Shown: positions 18,228-28,035 of the stretch, in pieces
How positions within the stretch are numbered: position 1 is the stretch's first letter
How the letters are laid out: each line of letters opens with the position of its first letter
Assembly (NCBI RefSeq): GCF_947305955.1
Contig: NZ_CAMZFB010000005.1
Span: 18,337-82,336 of the forward strand
Direction of reading: 5' to 3'
Origin: an uncultured Brevundimonas sp.
GTDB lineage: Bacteria; Pseudomonadota; Alphaproteobacteria; Caulobacterales; Caulobacteraceae
Length of the DNA: 64,000 nt
Notes under the pieces: generated by a model
What the model was told of the DNA's origin: nothing
The model's database searches: none
Seen by the model: only the letters and a program-made list of their open reading frames with translations
Program-made: the position numbers and the translations under genes

Positions 18228-19130
18228 ATGTCCATCCTCGTCAATAAAGACACCAAGATCATCGTGCAGGGCCTGACCGGCAAGACCGGCGGCTTCCACA
18301 CCGAACAGGCTCTGGCCTACCACGGCACCCAAATGGTTGCCGGCGTGCACCCGACCAAGGGCGGCACCAACTGGACCGGTTCGCACGGCGAAACCCTGCC
18401 GATCTACGCTTCGGTTGCCGAAGCCAAGGACGCCACCGGCGCGACCGCCTCGGTCATCTACGTCCCGCCGGCAGGTGCTGCTGACGCCATCATCGAAGCC
18501 ATCGAAGCCGAGATCCCGTTCATCACCTGCATCACCGAAGGCATTCCGGTGCAGGACATGGTCCGCGTCAAGGCTCGCCTCGACCGCTCGAACTCGCGCC
18601 TGCTGGGCCCGAACTGCCCGGGCATCATGACCCCGGACGAGTGCAAGATCGGCATCATGCCGGGCTCGATCTTCAAGAAGGGCAACGTGGGCATCGTCTC
18701 GCGTTCGGGCACCCTGACCTATGAAGCCGTGTTCCAAACCACCAACGAAGGCCTGGGCCAAACCACGGCTGTCGGCATCGGTGGTGACCCGGTCAAGGGC
18801 ACCGAGTTCATCGACGTGCTGGAAATGTTCCTGGCCGACGAAGAAACCCAATCGATCATCATGATCGGCGAAATCGGCGGCTCGGCCGAAGAAGACGCCG
18901 CTCAATTCCTGATCGACGAAGCCAAGAAGGGCCGCAAGAAGCCGATGGCTGGCTTTATCGCCGGTCGTACCGCGCCGAAGGGCCGCACCATGGGCCACGC
19001 CGGTGCAGTCGTTTCGGGCGGCAAGGGCGATGCAGAGTCGAAGATCGCAGCCATGGAAGCCGCTGGCATCCGTGTCTCGCCGTCGCCGGCACGTCTGGGC
19101 AAGACCCTGGTCGAAGTCCTCAAGGGCTAA
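18228..19130 (+). CDS. sucD: Succinate--CoA ligase (ADP-forming), alpha subunit
   Basis: Alpha subunit carrying the CoA-binding Rossmann domain ([15 protein letters not shown]) and the phosphorylated histidine, His257, in [18 protein letters not shown]. 300 residues. Other family marks are [20 protein letters not shown] and SRSGTLTYE. It pairs with SucC to make ATP from succinyl-CoA in the TCA cycle. A terminator lies 41 bases downstream, so sucA probably has its own promoter. Confidence 0.98.
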   Translation: MSILVNKDTKIIVQGLTGKTGGFHTEQALAYHGTQMVAGVHPTKGGTNWTGSHGETLPIYASVAEAKDATGATASVIYVPPAGAADAIIEAIEAEIPFITCITEGIPVQDMVRVKARLDRSNSRLLGPNCPGIMTPDECKIGIMPGSIFKKGNVGIVSRSGTLTYEAVFQTTNEGLGQTTAVGIGGDPVKGTEFIDVLEMFLADEETQSIIMIGEIGGSAEEDAAQFLIDEAKKGRKKPMAGFIAGRTAPKGRTMGHAGAVVSGGKGDAESKIAAMEAAGIRVSPSPARLGKTLVEVLKG

Positions 19131-19171
19131 GACCTGTCCGATCCAAGGATCGGATAAACCGAAAAAAGAAG

Positions 19172-19202
19172 GGCGGCGGAGTTCATCTCCGTCGCCTTTT
19201 TT
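19172..19202 (+). terminator. Terminator after sucCD
   Basis: GGCGGCGGAG (19172-19181) pairs with CTCCGTCGCC (19187-19196), with one wobble and a five-base loop, followed by TTTTTT. Confidence 0.9.
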
Positions 19203-19463
19203 CATGCGTTAAGAGTTGGTGAAGTCACGCGGGCCTAACAGGATGATGCGAGCCTTTCCGCGGCGATAAGGAACGATTTTCGCCGTTGGCAAGGCTTTAC
19301 AGTGGTCTGGAACTCGCAAAGGGGCGTTTTTTATGCCGCTTTCGACGAATTTCCTCCCGTTTGGCCATTCTAGGGCCATGACCGCGGAGGAAAGAGGGCC
19401 TATATGGGCTTCGCTCGTGGGCGCTTTTCATGCGTCCGCGGTGGAATAGGATGTGTGAGAAAA
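19203..19463 (+). other. Gene-free stretch upstream of sucA
   Basis: About 260 bases between the sucCD terminator and the sucA start. I find no gene. It must contain the sucA promoter; one small hairpin, GGCC-ATTCTA-GGGCC near 19370, precedes the coding region. No clear -35/-10 pair or operator stood out. Confidence 0.5.
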
Positions 19464-22400
19464 ATGGCGGACGATGCAGGTCGGCTGAATCAGGTCTTTG
19501 CCGAGACCTCTTTCCTTTACGGTGCGAACGCGGCCTTCATTGAAGACCTGCACGAGAAATGGGCCAATGACCCGTCCTCGGTGTCTGGCGAATGGCGCTC
19601 TTTCTTCGATCAGCTGAAAGACAATGCCGATCTGGTCAAGCAATCGGCGGGTGCCGGTTCGTGGGGCCGCAACCGTGGCGAAGAGCCGACGGAAGAAACG
19701 GCTGTGTTCGATGGCCGCTGGCCGGCTCCGAAGGCTGACCCCAAGGCGGGCAAGCCGGGCGCACGCCCTGCCGCTCCGGCTCCGGCCGCTGACGGTTCGC
19801 TGACCGCAGACCACGTTCGTGCCGCCGCGCACGACTCCATCCGCGCCCTGATGCTGATCCGCGCCTATCGCGTGAACGGCCACCTGGCTGCGAACCTCGA
19901 CCCGCTGGGTATCGAGAAGCCGGTCGTCCATCCGGAACTGACCCCCGAATTCTACGGCTTCACCGCTGCCGACATGGATCGCAAGATCTTCCTCGACGGC
20001 GTGCTGGGCCTTCAAACCGCCTCGCTCAACGAGGTGATGGAAATCCTCAAGCGCACCTACTCGGGCACCATCGGTGTCCAGTACATGCACATCTCCGAGC
20101 CGGAAGAAAAAGCCTGGCTGCAGGAGCGCATCGAAGGTGCCGACAAGTTCGAGAAGAACGCCTTCACCAAGGAAGGCAAGCTGGCCATCCTGAACAAGCT
20201 GATCGAGGCCGAAGGCTTCGAACGCTTCCTGCACAAGCGCTTCCCGGGCACCAAGCGTTTCGGCCTGGACGGCGGTGAAGCCATGGTCCCGGCCATGGAA
20301 CAGATCATCAAGCGCGGTGGCTCGCTGGGCGTTGATGAAATGGTCTTCGGCATGGCCCACCGTGGCCGTCTGAACATGCTGGCTGCCGTCATGGGCAAGC
20401 CGTACAAGGCCATCTTCCACGAGTTCCAAGGCGGTTCGACCGTTCCGTCGGACATCGAGGGTTCGGGCGACGTGAAGTACCACATGGGTGCTTCGTCCGA
20501 CCGCGAGTTCGACAACAACAAGGTCCACCTGTCGCTGACGGCCAACCCGTCGCACCTTGAAATCGTCAACCCGGTCGTTCTGGGCAAGTCGCGCGCCAAG
20601 CAGGCCTTCGACATCCGCGAGGCCAACGCTGGCAAGCCGGAAGCCGAATGGGCTCTGGACCGCTCCAAGGTGATGCCGGTCCTCATCCACGGTGACGCCG
20701 CCTTCGCCGGTCAGGGTGTTGTGGCTGAATGCTTCGCCCTGATGGGTCTGAAGGGCTATCGTACCGGCGGTACGATGCACTTCGTCATCAACAACCAGAT
20801 CGGCTTCACGACGGCACCGCGCAACTCGCGCTCTACCCCGTATCCGTCGGACGTGGCCCTTATGGTTCAGGCTCCGATCTTCCACGTGAACGGTGACGAT
20901 CCGGAAGCTGTGGTGTTCGCCGCCAAGGTCGCGACCGAATACCGTCAGAAGTTCCACAAGGACGTTGTGGTGGACATGTTCTGCTACCGTCGCTTCGGTC
21001 ACAACGAAGGCGACGATCCGACGTTCACCCAGCCGCTGATGTACGCCAAGATCAAGAACCAGCCGTCGACGCGCGAAATGTACTCGCAGCGTCTGGTGGC
21101 CGAGGGCGTGATCACCCAGGCCGAAGTTGACGCACAGGTCGCTAAGTTCGAAGCCTTCCTCGACGCCGAGTTCGAAGCGGGCAAGACCTTCAAGGCCGAC
21201 AAGGCCGACTGGCTGGACGGCAACTGGAAGGGTCTGGAAGCCGAGAAGGCCGAGGACGCTGCATGGCGCGGCTCGACCGCCGTTCCGGCTGAAAAGCTCA
21301 AGGACTATGGCGCTCGCCTGACCTCGATCCCGAACAGTGTTGACGTCCACAAGACCCTGAAGCGCGTTATCGACGCCCGCCGCGAAACCGTCGCTGCTGG
21401 CGAGAACATCGACTGGGCGACCGCTGAAAGCCTCGCTTTCGCTTCGCTGGTCGACGAAGGCTACAACATCCGCCTGTCCGGTCAGGACTCGGTGCGCGGT
21501 ACCTTCTCGCAACGTCACTCGGGCATCACCGACCAGACCACCGAAGAGCGCTACTTCCCGCTGAACAACCTGCGTGAAGGCCAAGGCCACTTCGAAGTCA
21601 TCGACTCGGCCCTGTCGGAAGAAGCCGTCCTAGGCTTCGAATACGGCTACTCGCTGGCCGATCCGAACACCCTGACCCTGTGGGAAGGCCAGTTCGGCGA
21701 CTTCGTGAACGGTGCACAGGTCGTGATCGACCAGTTCATCTCATCGGGCGAGCGCAAGTGGCTGCGTATGTCCGGCCTGACCATGCTTCTGCCGCACGGC
21801 TATGAAGGCCAAGGCCCCGAGCACTCCTCGGCCCGCCTCGAGCGCTTCCTGCAGCAGTGCGCCGAGAACAACATGCAGGTCGCCAACTGCACCACCCCGG
21901 CCAACTACTTCCACATCCTGCGCCGTCAGCTGCACCGCGAGTTCCGCAAGCCGCTGATCCTGATGACGCCGAAATCGCTGCTGCGTCACAAGAAGGCCGT
22001 CTCGTCGCTGGCCGACATGGCCGAGGGTTCGTCCTTCCACCGCGTGCTGCGCGACGACGCCGAGCTGCGTCCGACCGTCGCCGGTGTCTCGCTGAAGTCC
22101 GACAAGGACATCCGCAAGGTCATCGTCTGCTCGGGCAAGGTTTACTACGACCTGCTCGACGCCCGCGAAAAGGCTGGCATCAACGACATCTACATCCTGC
22201 GTCTGGAACAGTTCTATCCGTGGCCGATCAAGTCGATCTCGGCTGAACTGGCCCGCTTCCCGAACGCCGAACTGGTGTGGTGTCAGGAAGAGCCCAAGAA
22301 CATGGGTGGCTGGACCTTCGTTGATCCGTGGATCGAGCTGACCCTCGAGAAGCTGGACGTGAAGGCCAAGCGTGCACGCTATGTGGGACGTCCGGCTTCG

Positions 22401-22475
22401 GCCTCGACCGCTGCGGGCCTGATGAGCCGCCACCTGAAGGAACTCGAAACCTTCCTCGCCGAGGCCATGGCTTAA
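19464..22475 (+). CDS. sucA: 2-oxoglutarate dehydrogenase E1 component
   Basis: Thiamine-diphosphate E1 subunit of the 2-oxoglutarate dehydrogenase complex. 1003 residues from the ATG at 19464 ([23 protein letters not shown]), slightly longer than the E. coli enzyme, with an Ala/Pro linker around residues 90-115 after the E2-contacting N-terminus. Conserved segments include [53 protein letters not shown] and [16 protein letters not shown]. An upstream extension to 19404 is not conserved in character. sucB starts 58 bases after the stop. Confidence 0.98.
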   Translation: MADDAGRLNQVFAETSFLYGANAAFIEDLHEKWANDPSSVSGEWRSFFDQLKDNADLVKQSAGAGSWGRNRGEEPTEETAVFDGRWPAPKADPKAGKPGARPAAPAPAADGSLTADHVRAAAHDSIRALMLIRAYRVNGHLAANLDPLGIEKPVVHPELTPEFYGFTAADMDRKIFLDGVLGLQTASLNEVMEILKRTYSGTIGVQYMHISEPEEKAWLQERIEGADKFEKNAFTKEGKLAILNKLIEAEGFERFLHKRFPGTKRFGLDGGEAMVPAMEQIIKRGGSLGVDEMVFGMAHRGRLNMLAAVMGKPYKAIFHEFQGGSTVPSDIEGSGDVKYHMGASSDREFDNNKVHLSLTANPSHLEIVNPVVLGKSRAKQAFDIREANAGKPEAEWALDRSKVMPVLIHGDAAFAGQGVVAECFALMGLKGYRTGGTMHFVINNQIGFTTAPRNSRSTPYPSDVALMVQAPIFHVNGDDPEAVVFAAKVATEYRQKFHKDVVVDMFCYRRFGHNEGDDPTFTQPLMYAKIKNQPSTREMYSQRLVAEGVITQAEVDAQVAKFEAFLDAEFEAGKTFKADKADWLDGNWKGLEAEKAEDAAWRGSTAVPAEKLKDYGARLTSIPNSVDVHKTLKRVIDARRETVAAGENIDWATAESLAFASLVDEGYNIRLSGQDSVRGTFSQRHSGITDQTTEERYFPLNNLREGQGHFEVIDSALSEEAVLGFEYGYSLADPNTLTLWEGQFGDFVNGAQVVIDQFISSGERKWLRMSGLTMLLPHGYEGQGPEHSSARLERFLQQCAENNMQVANCTTPANYFHILRRQLHREFRKPLILMTPKSLLRHKKAVSSLADMAEGSSFHRVLRDDAELRPTVAGVSLKSDKDIRKVIVCSGKVYYDLLDAREKAGINDIYILRLEQFYPWPIKSISAELARFPNAELVWCQEEPKNMGGWTFVDPWIELTLEKLDVKAKRARYVGRPASASTAAGLMSRHLKELETFLAEAMA

Positions 22476-22533
22476 TCGCCGTTGTCGCACTAGAACGTAT
22501 TTAACGACCCGTTACGAAAAAGAGCCCCCTGAA

Positions 22534-24021
22534 ATGGCTGATATTCTGACCCCTGCTCTCGGTGAATCCGTGACCGAAGCCACCATCGCCAAGTGGACCA
22601 AGAAGGTCGGCGAAGCGGTGAAGAAGGACGAGATCCTCGTCGAGCTGGAAACCGACAAGGTTTCGCTGGAAGTCGTCGCGCCTGCCGACGGCGTTCTGGC
22701 CGCCATCAACGCTGGCGAAGGCGACACCGTGGTTCCGGGTACGGTTCTGGGTCAAGTTTCGGAAGGCGGCGCTGCGGCTGCCTCGGCTCCGGTTGCTGAA
22801 GCGCCTGCCGCTGCGGCTGCTCCGGCTGCCGCTGCCGGTGGCGCGTCGGTCGACGTCGCCGTCCCGACCATGGGCGAGAGTGTCGCCGAGGGTTCGGTTG
22901 GCAACTGGCTGAAGAAGTCGGGCGACACCGTCGCCAAGGACGAGCTGCTGGTCGAAATCGAAACCGACAAGGTCGCCGTCGAAGTTTCGGCTCCGGAAGC
23001 TGGCGTTCTGACCATCAACGTGGAAGCCGGCGCTGCCGTCACCCCGGGTCAGGTCATTGCCACCATCTCGGCCTCGGGCGCTGCCGCTCCGGCCGCTCCG
23101 AAGGCTGCCGCTCCGGCTCCGGCTGCTGCTCCGGCTGCCGCTGGCGCGCACCTGTCGCCGTCGGTCCAGCGCGTGGTTTCGGAAAACAACCTGAACCCGG
23201 CCTCGATCGCCGCTTCGGGTCCGAAGGGCAACATCACCAAGGCTGACGCCATCGCCGCCATCGGCGCTGCTGCTGTGGCTCCGGCTGCGGCTGCTGCACC
23301 GTCGGCTCCGCGTGAACTGGCTCCGCGCGAAGAGCGTGTGAAGATGACGCGCCTGCGTCAGACCATCGCCCGTCGCCTGAAGGAGTCGCAAAACACTGCG
23401 GCCCAGCTGACCACCTTCAACGAAGTCGACATGACCAATGTCATGGCCCTTCGCGCTCAATACAAAGAGCAGTTCGAGAAGGCCCACGGCGTGAAGCTGG
23501 GCTTCATGTCCTTCTTCACTAAGGCTGTTGTCGCCGCACTGAAGGAAATCCCGGCCATCAACGCCGAGATCGACGGCACCGACATCATCTACAAGAACCA
23601 CTACGACATCGGCATCGCCGTCGGCACCGACAAGGGCCTGGTCGTTCCGGTTCTGCGTAACGCCGAAGACCTGTCGCTGGCCGGTATCGAAAAGGGTATC
23701 GCCAACCTCGGTAAGGCTGCCCGTGACGGCACCCTGAAGATGGAAGACATGCAAGGTGGTACCTTCACCATCACCAACGGCGGCACCTACGGCTCGCTGA
23801 TGTCGACCCCGATCCTCAACGCTCCGCAATCGGGCATCCTGGGCATGCACAACATCGTGCAGCGTCCGATGGCCGTGAACGGCGAAGTGAAGATCCGTCC
23901 GATGATGTATCTGGCCCTCAGCTACGATCACCGCATCGTCGACGGTAAGGAAGCCGTGACCTTCCTGGTCCGCATCAAGCAGCTGCTGGAAGACCCGCAG
24001 CGCGCTCTGCTGGACCTGTAA
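22534..24021 (+). CDS. sucB: 2-oxoglutarate dehydrogenase E2 (dihydrolipoyl succinyltransferase), two lipoyl domains
   Basis: E2 core of the 2-oxoglutarate dehydrogenase complex, 495 residues. Domain order: lipoyl domain 1 (1-78, lipoylated Lys42 in ETDKVSLE), Ala/Pro linker, lipoyl domain 2 (104-180, Lys146 in ETDKVAVE), a second Ala/Pro linker, an E3-binding domain (about 205-245, LSPSVQRVV...[10 protein letters not shown]) and the catalytic domain (about 265-495) with the acyltransferase His466 in YDHRIVDG. SucB normally has one lipoyl domain and about 400 residues, so the second is an extra. No lpd gene follows; a terminator and an A+T-rich gene come next. Confidence 0.96.
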   Translation: MADILTPALGESVTEATIAKWTKKVGEAVKKDEILVELETDKVSLEVVAPADGVLAAINAGEGDTVVPGTVLGQVSEGGAAAASAPVAEAPAAAAAPAAAAGGASVDVAVPTMGESVAEGSVGNWLKKSGDTVAKDELLVEIETDKVAVEVSAPEAGVLTINVEAGAAVTPGQVIATISASGAAAPAAPKAAAPAPAAAPAAAGAHLSPSVQRVVSENNLNPASIAASGPKGNITKADAIAAIGAAAVAPAAAAAPSAPRELAPREERVKMTRLRQTIARRLKESQNTAAQLTTFNEVDMTNVMALRAQYKEQFEKAHGVKLGFMSFFTKAVVAALKEIPAINAEIDGTDIIYKNHYDIGIAVGTDKGLVVPVLRNAEDLSLAGIEKGIANLGKAARDGTLKMEDMQGGTFTITNGGTYGSLMSTPILNAPQSGILGMHNIVQRPMAVNGEVKIRPMMYLALSYDHRIVDGKEAVTFLVRIKQLLEDPQRALLDL

Positions 24022-24052
24022 GAATAGGCATCCGATCTACGGAAAATAGAGA

Positions 24053-24084
24053 CGGCGGCATCTTCGGGTGCCGCCGATTTTATT
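24053..24084 (+). terminator. Terminator after sucB
   Basis: CGGCGGCA (24053-24060) pairs with TGCCGCCG (24069-24076) around an eight-base TTCGGG-containing loop, followed by ATTTTATT. Confidence 0.85.
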
Positions 24085-24110
24085 AGGGTCTAAATTTCTT
24101 TAATAAAATC
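24076..24110 (-). terminator. A+T-rich inverted repeat at the 3' end of the orphan gene
   Basis: GATTTTATTA (24076-24085) and TAATAAAATC (24101-24110) are exact inverse copies 15 bases apart. They straddle the stop codon of the leftward gene and the tail of the sucB terminator. Read leftward it can fold but is A+T-rich and weak as a terminator; it may mark a boundary of the A+T-rich block instead. Confidence 0.4.
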
Positions 24111-24950
24111 AACGATATCGATTTTTACTAGCTCTCCAGAGCGATAACCTTTGCGTGCTAGAACAACTATTTCAGCACGACGTAATGCTGCAGCAGTATA
24201 TGAGTTCTCGGATTGCTCGAACTGCGGGTCTGATACCTTGGCCATAAGGTAACCTTCACGCTCGGGATTATGGATATATAAGCCGCTGGTGTGGAAGCGA
24301 AAACCATCAGTCTTGAGCTGAAGTTCCTCAAGCTTGCTCCATGTGAGGGAGGCGAGCTCCCTTATTGTATCAGCCTCATCACTATTCACAGTTATGGCTG
24401 CGGAATGCCCTGTTGTGATTCTGGCACTTGTAGAAGATCGACCAACAGGAGCAATAAACTGTTCTAGAGATTTTTGCTGCATACTAAGAGTTTCGCGCAG
24501 TAAGCCGATATAGGCCATGCGTTCCTCATGAGCGCGTTCTTCACTGGAATTACGAGCTGTGAGGTGGTCACGATTCATGTCGGCTAAAGCTTGCAAGGAT
24601 TTCTCCGCGATATCTGGGCGACCGCTAAACTTTGCTATGACGGCCTTCCACCATTCGCTCAAAAACTCGCCAATTACATGTTGAGCAATGGGCAATCCTA
24701 AAGAGAGTGTCCAGAAAGAATCTTGGAGTAATCCGGGTATATCATAAGAGCCAGCGAGTGGTTCTTTTACCTTAACTATAATGTTTGGGCGTTCTCCGCG
24801 CTTTGGCGGGCGTTGTAAGCAAAGTATTATAAGTCCATCGGACGTTATTTTGTCTGCGCCCTGAAGAGAAATACCTAGCAATCTCATATCGAGAGAGTGT
24901 GCGTCGGCATCTCCTCCTTCATATGTTATTCGAAATAATGGATCTTCCAT
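24090..24950 (-). CDS. A+T-rich orphan gene, unknown function
   Basis: 286 residues from the ATG at 24950, which has AGGGG six bases upstream; the frame extends to a TTG at 24992. Base composition and codons are visibly A+T-richer than every neighbour, pointing to recent acquisition. The N-terminus (FRITYEGGDADAHSLDMRLLG) is a compact, strand-rich start. Residues ~85-115 form a hydrophobic stretch (FWTLSLGLPIAQHVIGEFL) that could be a buried or membrane-associated helix, then comes a charged helical linker, and the last ~100 residues look like a small beta domain. I do not recognise a function. It sits alone between the sucB terminator and a DUF6356 gene, with no integrase. Confidence 0.75.
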   Translation of the reverse strand: MEDPLFRITYEGGDADAHSLDMRLLGISLQGADKITSDGLIILCLQRPPKRGERPNIIVKVKEPLAGSYDIPGLLQDSFWTLSLGLPIAQHVIGEFLSEWWKAVIAKFSGRPDIAEKSLQALADMNRDHLTARNSSEERAHEERMAYIGLLRETLSMQQKSLEQFIAPVGRSSTSARITTGHSAAITVNSDEADTIRELASLTWSKLEELQLKTDGFRFHTSGLYIHNPEREGYLMAKVSDPQFEQSENSYTAAALRRAEIVVLARKGYRSGELVKIDIVDFIKEI

Positions 24951-25102
24951 TACAGCCCCTGTCAGTCCCCATAACGAGGTTATGGTGGCCAACAGTTAAA
25001 AGACCATTGTTATTAGTTTAAGCTAAGCAGCTGGACTGATCAGCAAGAATTCCGAGACGTGGTTTCACAAAGACCGTTGATGAGCGTGCCTCTACCCAAT
25101 AA

Positions 25103-25369
25103 TCACAGCCCGACGTCCCAGACGCCCGCGTTTCGCATACGCTCTTCGCGGGCTTCATTGGCGCGGCGGGTCATGCCCGGTTCCATCTCGCGCACAGCGT
25201 CCGAGACGGTCGACTTGTGCAGGCCCGGTATGACCGCATGGATGAAGGCACAGCCCGCCAGCTTCAGCAGTTTGCCGCAAAAGCCCAGCGACGCCCCCAT
25301 GTGCTCGAAGTAGGTCTCACCCACTTCCTGAGGATGTTCTTTGAACAGGCGGTGGAAACGCGAAGACAT
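25103..25369 (-). CDS. DUF6356 family small protein
   Basis: 88 residues from the ATG at 25369. The sequence LFKEHPQEVGETYFEHMGASLGF, followed by a hydrophobic stretch (LLKLAGCAFIHAVIPGLH) and KSTVSDAVREM, matches my recollection of DUF6356 proteins of Alphaproteobacteria, which are short, with one probable membrane-associated helix and no known role. Base composition is normal for the window, unlike the A+T-rich gene beside it. Confidence 0.75.
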   Translation of the reverse strand: MSSRFHRLFKEHPQEVGETYFEHMGASLGFCGKLLKLAGCAFIHAVIPGLHKSTVSDAVREMEPGMTRRANEAREERMRNAGVWDVGL

Positions 25370-25517
25370 GATAAAGCCGGAATTTGCGTCGGATCTTGCT
25401 CTACCCGACGGGACTATTTTGTCCTAAACCGCTCCGGATAACAGGGGTTCCGTTGTCACGTCGCAATGAATTCGATGTGAACTTGCGCTTGGAGCCGGAA
25501 ATTTAAGAGGAAATGCC

Positions 25518-26699
25518 ATGGCTGATGCGTCCGCTCAAACCTTCCGCTGGGATGACCCGTTCGATCTGACCGGCCGTCTGACCGACGAAGAGAAGATGGT
25601 GCAGGACGCCGCCCGCTCCTATGCCCGCGAAGCCCTGCTGCCGCGCGTGGTGGCTGCGTTCCGTGACGAGACGTTCGACCGCTCCATCATGACCGAGATG
25701 GGCGAGATGGGCTTCCTCGGTGCCATGCTGCCGGAACAGTACGGCGGCTCCGAAGCCAGCCACGTCGCCTATGGCCTGATCGCCCGCGAGATCGAAGCCG
25801 TGGACAGCGGCTACCGCTCGGCCATGTCGGTGCAGTCCTCGTTGGCCATGTATCCGATCTATGCCTTCGGCTCCGAAGAGCAGAAGATGAAATACCTGCC
25901 CAAGATGGCGGCGGGTGAACTGGTCGGCTGCTTCGGCCTGACCGAGGCCGACGGCGGCTCCGACCCCGCCTCGATGAAGACGACCGCTGTGGCCGTGGAC
26001 GGTGGCTATCGTCTGAACGGCGGCAAATACTGGATCACCAACTCGCCCATCAGCGACCTCGCCGTCGTCTGGGCCAAGCTGGACGGCAAGATCCGTGGCT
26101 TCATCGTCGAGCGCGATTTCGAGGGTTTCACCACGGGGAAGATCGGCGACAAGCTCAGCCTGCGCGCCTCGGTCACCGGCGACATCGGCCTGAACGATGT
26201 GTTTGTGCCCGAAGCCAACATCCTGCCGGGCGTACAAGGCCTGCGCGGCCCGTTCTCCTGCTTGAACAAGGCCCGCTATGGCATCGCATGGGGCGCTATG
26301 GGCGCCGCCGAGTTCTGCCTGCACGCCACGCGCGACTATGTCGCCGAGCGCGTCCTGTTTGGCCGCCCGCTGTCGGCGCGCCAACTGGTGCAGAAGAAGC
26401 TGGCCGATATGCAGACCGAAATCTTCCTTGGTTTCGAGGGAGCCTATGCCCTTGGCCGTCTGCTCGACACAGGCGCATGGGTGCCGGAAGCCATCAGCCT
26501 GATGAAGCGCAACAACTGCGGCAAGGCCCTGGCCATCGCGCGTGAGGCCCGCGACATGCACGGCGGTGCCGGTATCACGGGCGAACTGCACGTCATGCGC
26601 CATGCCATGAACCTCGAGACCGTGAACACCTATGAGGGTGCGCACGACGTCCACGCCCTTATTCTGGGCCGTGCCATCACGGGTGAGGCCGCGTTCTAA
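25518..26699 (+). CDS. gcdH: Glutaryl-CoA dehydrogenase (acyl-CoA dehydrogenase family)
   Basis: 393 residues. It has the acyl-CoA dehydrogenase layout, and details favour the glutaryl-CoA branch: [81 protein letters not shown]. The catalytic base is the glutamate in TYEGAHD. It would oxidise and decarboxylate glutaryl-CoA to crotonyl-CoA in lysine/tryptophan breakdown, using FAD. It stands alone, preceded by AGAGGAAATGCC as ribosome site. Confidence 0.92.
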   Translation: MADASAQTFRWDDPFDLTGRLTDEEKMVQDAARSYAREALLPRVVAAFRDETFDRSIMTEMGEMGFLGAMLPEQYGGSEASHVAYGLIAREIEAVDSGYRSAMSVQSSLAMYPIYAFGSEEQKMKYLPKMAAGELVGCFGLTEADGGSDPASMKTTAVAVDGGYRLNGGKYWITNSPISDLAVVWAKLDGKIRGFIVERDFEGFTTGKIGDKLSLRASVTGDIGLNDVFVPEANILPGVQGLRGPFSCLNKARYGIAWGAMGAAEFCLHATRDYVAERVLFGRPLSARQLVQKKLADMQTEIFLGFEGAYALGRLLDTGAWVPEAISLMKRNNCGKALAIAREARDMHGGAGITGELHVMRHAMNLETVNTYEGAHDVHALILGRAITGEAAF

Positions 26700-26783
26700 G
26701 GGTTTGAAACCCTACGACGATTTAATCTGTTGAACGCTGATTTGCCGCAACGGCAGAGTTATAGACAGGGCGGAGGATTTCTC

Positions 26784-27884
26784 ATGCCCAATCTCAAGCT
26801 CCTGTCGTTTGCGGCACTGGCCACTGCCCTTCTGCCGTCGGCGGCTCTGGCACAAACCGATATCTCGGCCCAGCTGCAGCCGCTGATCGCGAGAACGGAT
26901 GTGCCGGCGGTTACGGCCCTGACCATCCGCAACGGCGTGGTCACCGCCGAGGGCAGCGCAGGGGTGCGCGACACGCGCTCTGGCGCGCCTGTGGCAAACG
27001 GCGACGCGTGGCACATCGGGTCGGACAGCAAGGCCATCACCGCCACCATGATTGCCCGTCTGGTCGAACAGGGCGTCCTGTCATGGGATGCGACACTGGC
27101 CGAGATGATGCCGACGCTGGTCGAGGGCATGAACCCCGCTTTTGCCTCGGTACGTCTGGAGGACCTGCTGCCCCACCGTGCGGGCCTCGTGGACATCATC
27201 GGTCTGGATGAAACCCTGGCCTATTTCAACGACAGCCGCCCCCTGCCGGAACAGCGTCTGGAATATGTGACGCGGGCGCTGGCCATGGATCCTGTGGCAC
27301 CGGCGGGAACCACCTCCAACTACAGCAACAGCGGCTATGTTCTGGCGGCGGTGATCGCAGAGACCAAGACGGGCCGTCCCGTCGAGGACCTGATCCGCGA
27401 ACTGGTGCTCCAGCCTCTGGGTATGGCCTCGGCAGACTTCGGTGCGACCGTCGAGGGCGAGCCCTTGGGCCACGAGGGCGGACAGCCACTGACGGGTGTC
27501 ATGGCCGACAATCCGGCGGTGCTGGCTCCGGCGGGCGAACTTCACATGAGCCTTGGTGACTGGGCGAAATTCGTCATCGACCAGATGCGTGGCGAAAAGG
27601 GCGAGGGCCAGCTGCTGAGCGCCGAAAACTATGCCCGCCTGCACAGGCCGCAGGGCGAGACCAATACGGCGCTGGGCTGGGGCGTCATACCGGTATTTCG
27701 CGGTATCGAAGGCCCGCTTCTCTCGCATGTCGGCTCCAACGGCTATTGGCGGGCAATGGTTGTGGCGCGACCGGCCAATGACAGCGCCCTGCTGACGGTT
27801 GTGAACTGCGGCGACGGTTGCGATGCCGCCGCTGTCAATCGCGCGACCCTCGACGCGCTGGCGGTCGAGACGCTGAAAGATTGA
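26784..27884 (+). CDS. Exported serine beta-lactamase-like hydrolase
   Basis: 366 residues from the ATG at 26784, preceded by CGGAGG. The signal peptide ends SAALAQ (about residue 24). The beta-lactamase/class C fold is shown by the S-x-x-K motif Ser80-Asp-Ser-Lys83 (HIGSDSK), the Y-x-N motif in SNYSNSGY, and an H-x-G in place of KTG (LSHVGSNGYW), the pattern seen in esterase/peptidase relatives rather than true AmpC. Likely a periplasmic esterase or D-aminopeptidase-like enzyme; beta-lactam resistance is not supported. Confidence 0.85.
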   Translation: MPNLKLLSFAALATALLPSAALAQTDISAQLQPLIARTDVPAVTALTIRNGVVTAEGSAGVRDTRSGAPVANGDAWHIGSDSKAITATMIARLVEQGVLSWDATLAEMMPTLVEGMNPAFASVRLEDLLPHRAGLVDIIGLDETLAYFNDSRPLPEQRLEYVTRALAMDPVAPAGTTSNYSNSGYVLAAVIAETKTGRPVEDLIRELVLQPLGMASADFGATVEGEPLGHEGGQPLTGVMADNPAVLAPAGELHMSLGDWAKFVIDQMRGEKGEGQLLSAENYARLHRPQGETNTALGWGVIPVFRGIEGPLLSHVGSNGYWRAMVVARPANDSALLTVVNCGDGCDAAAVNRATLDALAVETLKD

Positions 27885-28035
27885 GCCGCTGAGACATTGA
27901 ACCGCGGTGATGGGAACGGCGGGCCCTGTTTGCCATTGATATGAAGCATGCAGGGTTCTGCCATTCGCCGGTGTCGGCTTGGTGCCATAGGCCTTTGCGT
28001 TATAGTGCTATGCCAAACCTATCCGGAGGAACCCC

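Noticed and set aside
19428..21590. Long leftward frame of 720 codons opposite sucA
   Set aside because: It is the mirror of strong sucA codon usage; sucA has full family conservation, and the leftward product has no recognisable domain.
26784..27884. AmpC-type beta-lactamase resistance gene
   Set aside because: It has SxxK and YxN but H-x-G instead of KTG, which fits esterase/peptidase relatives better.
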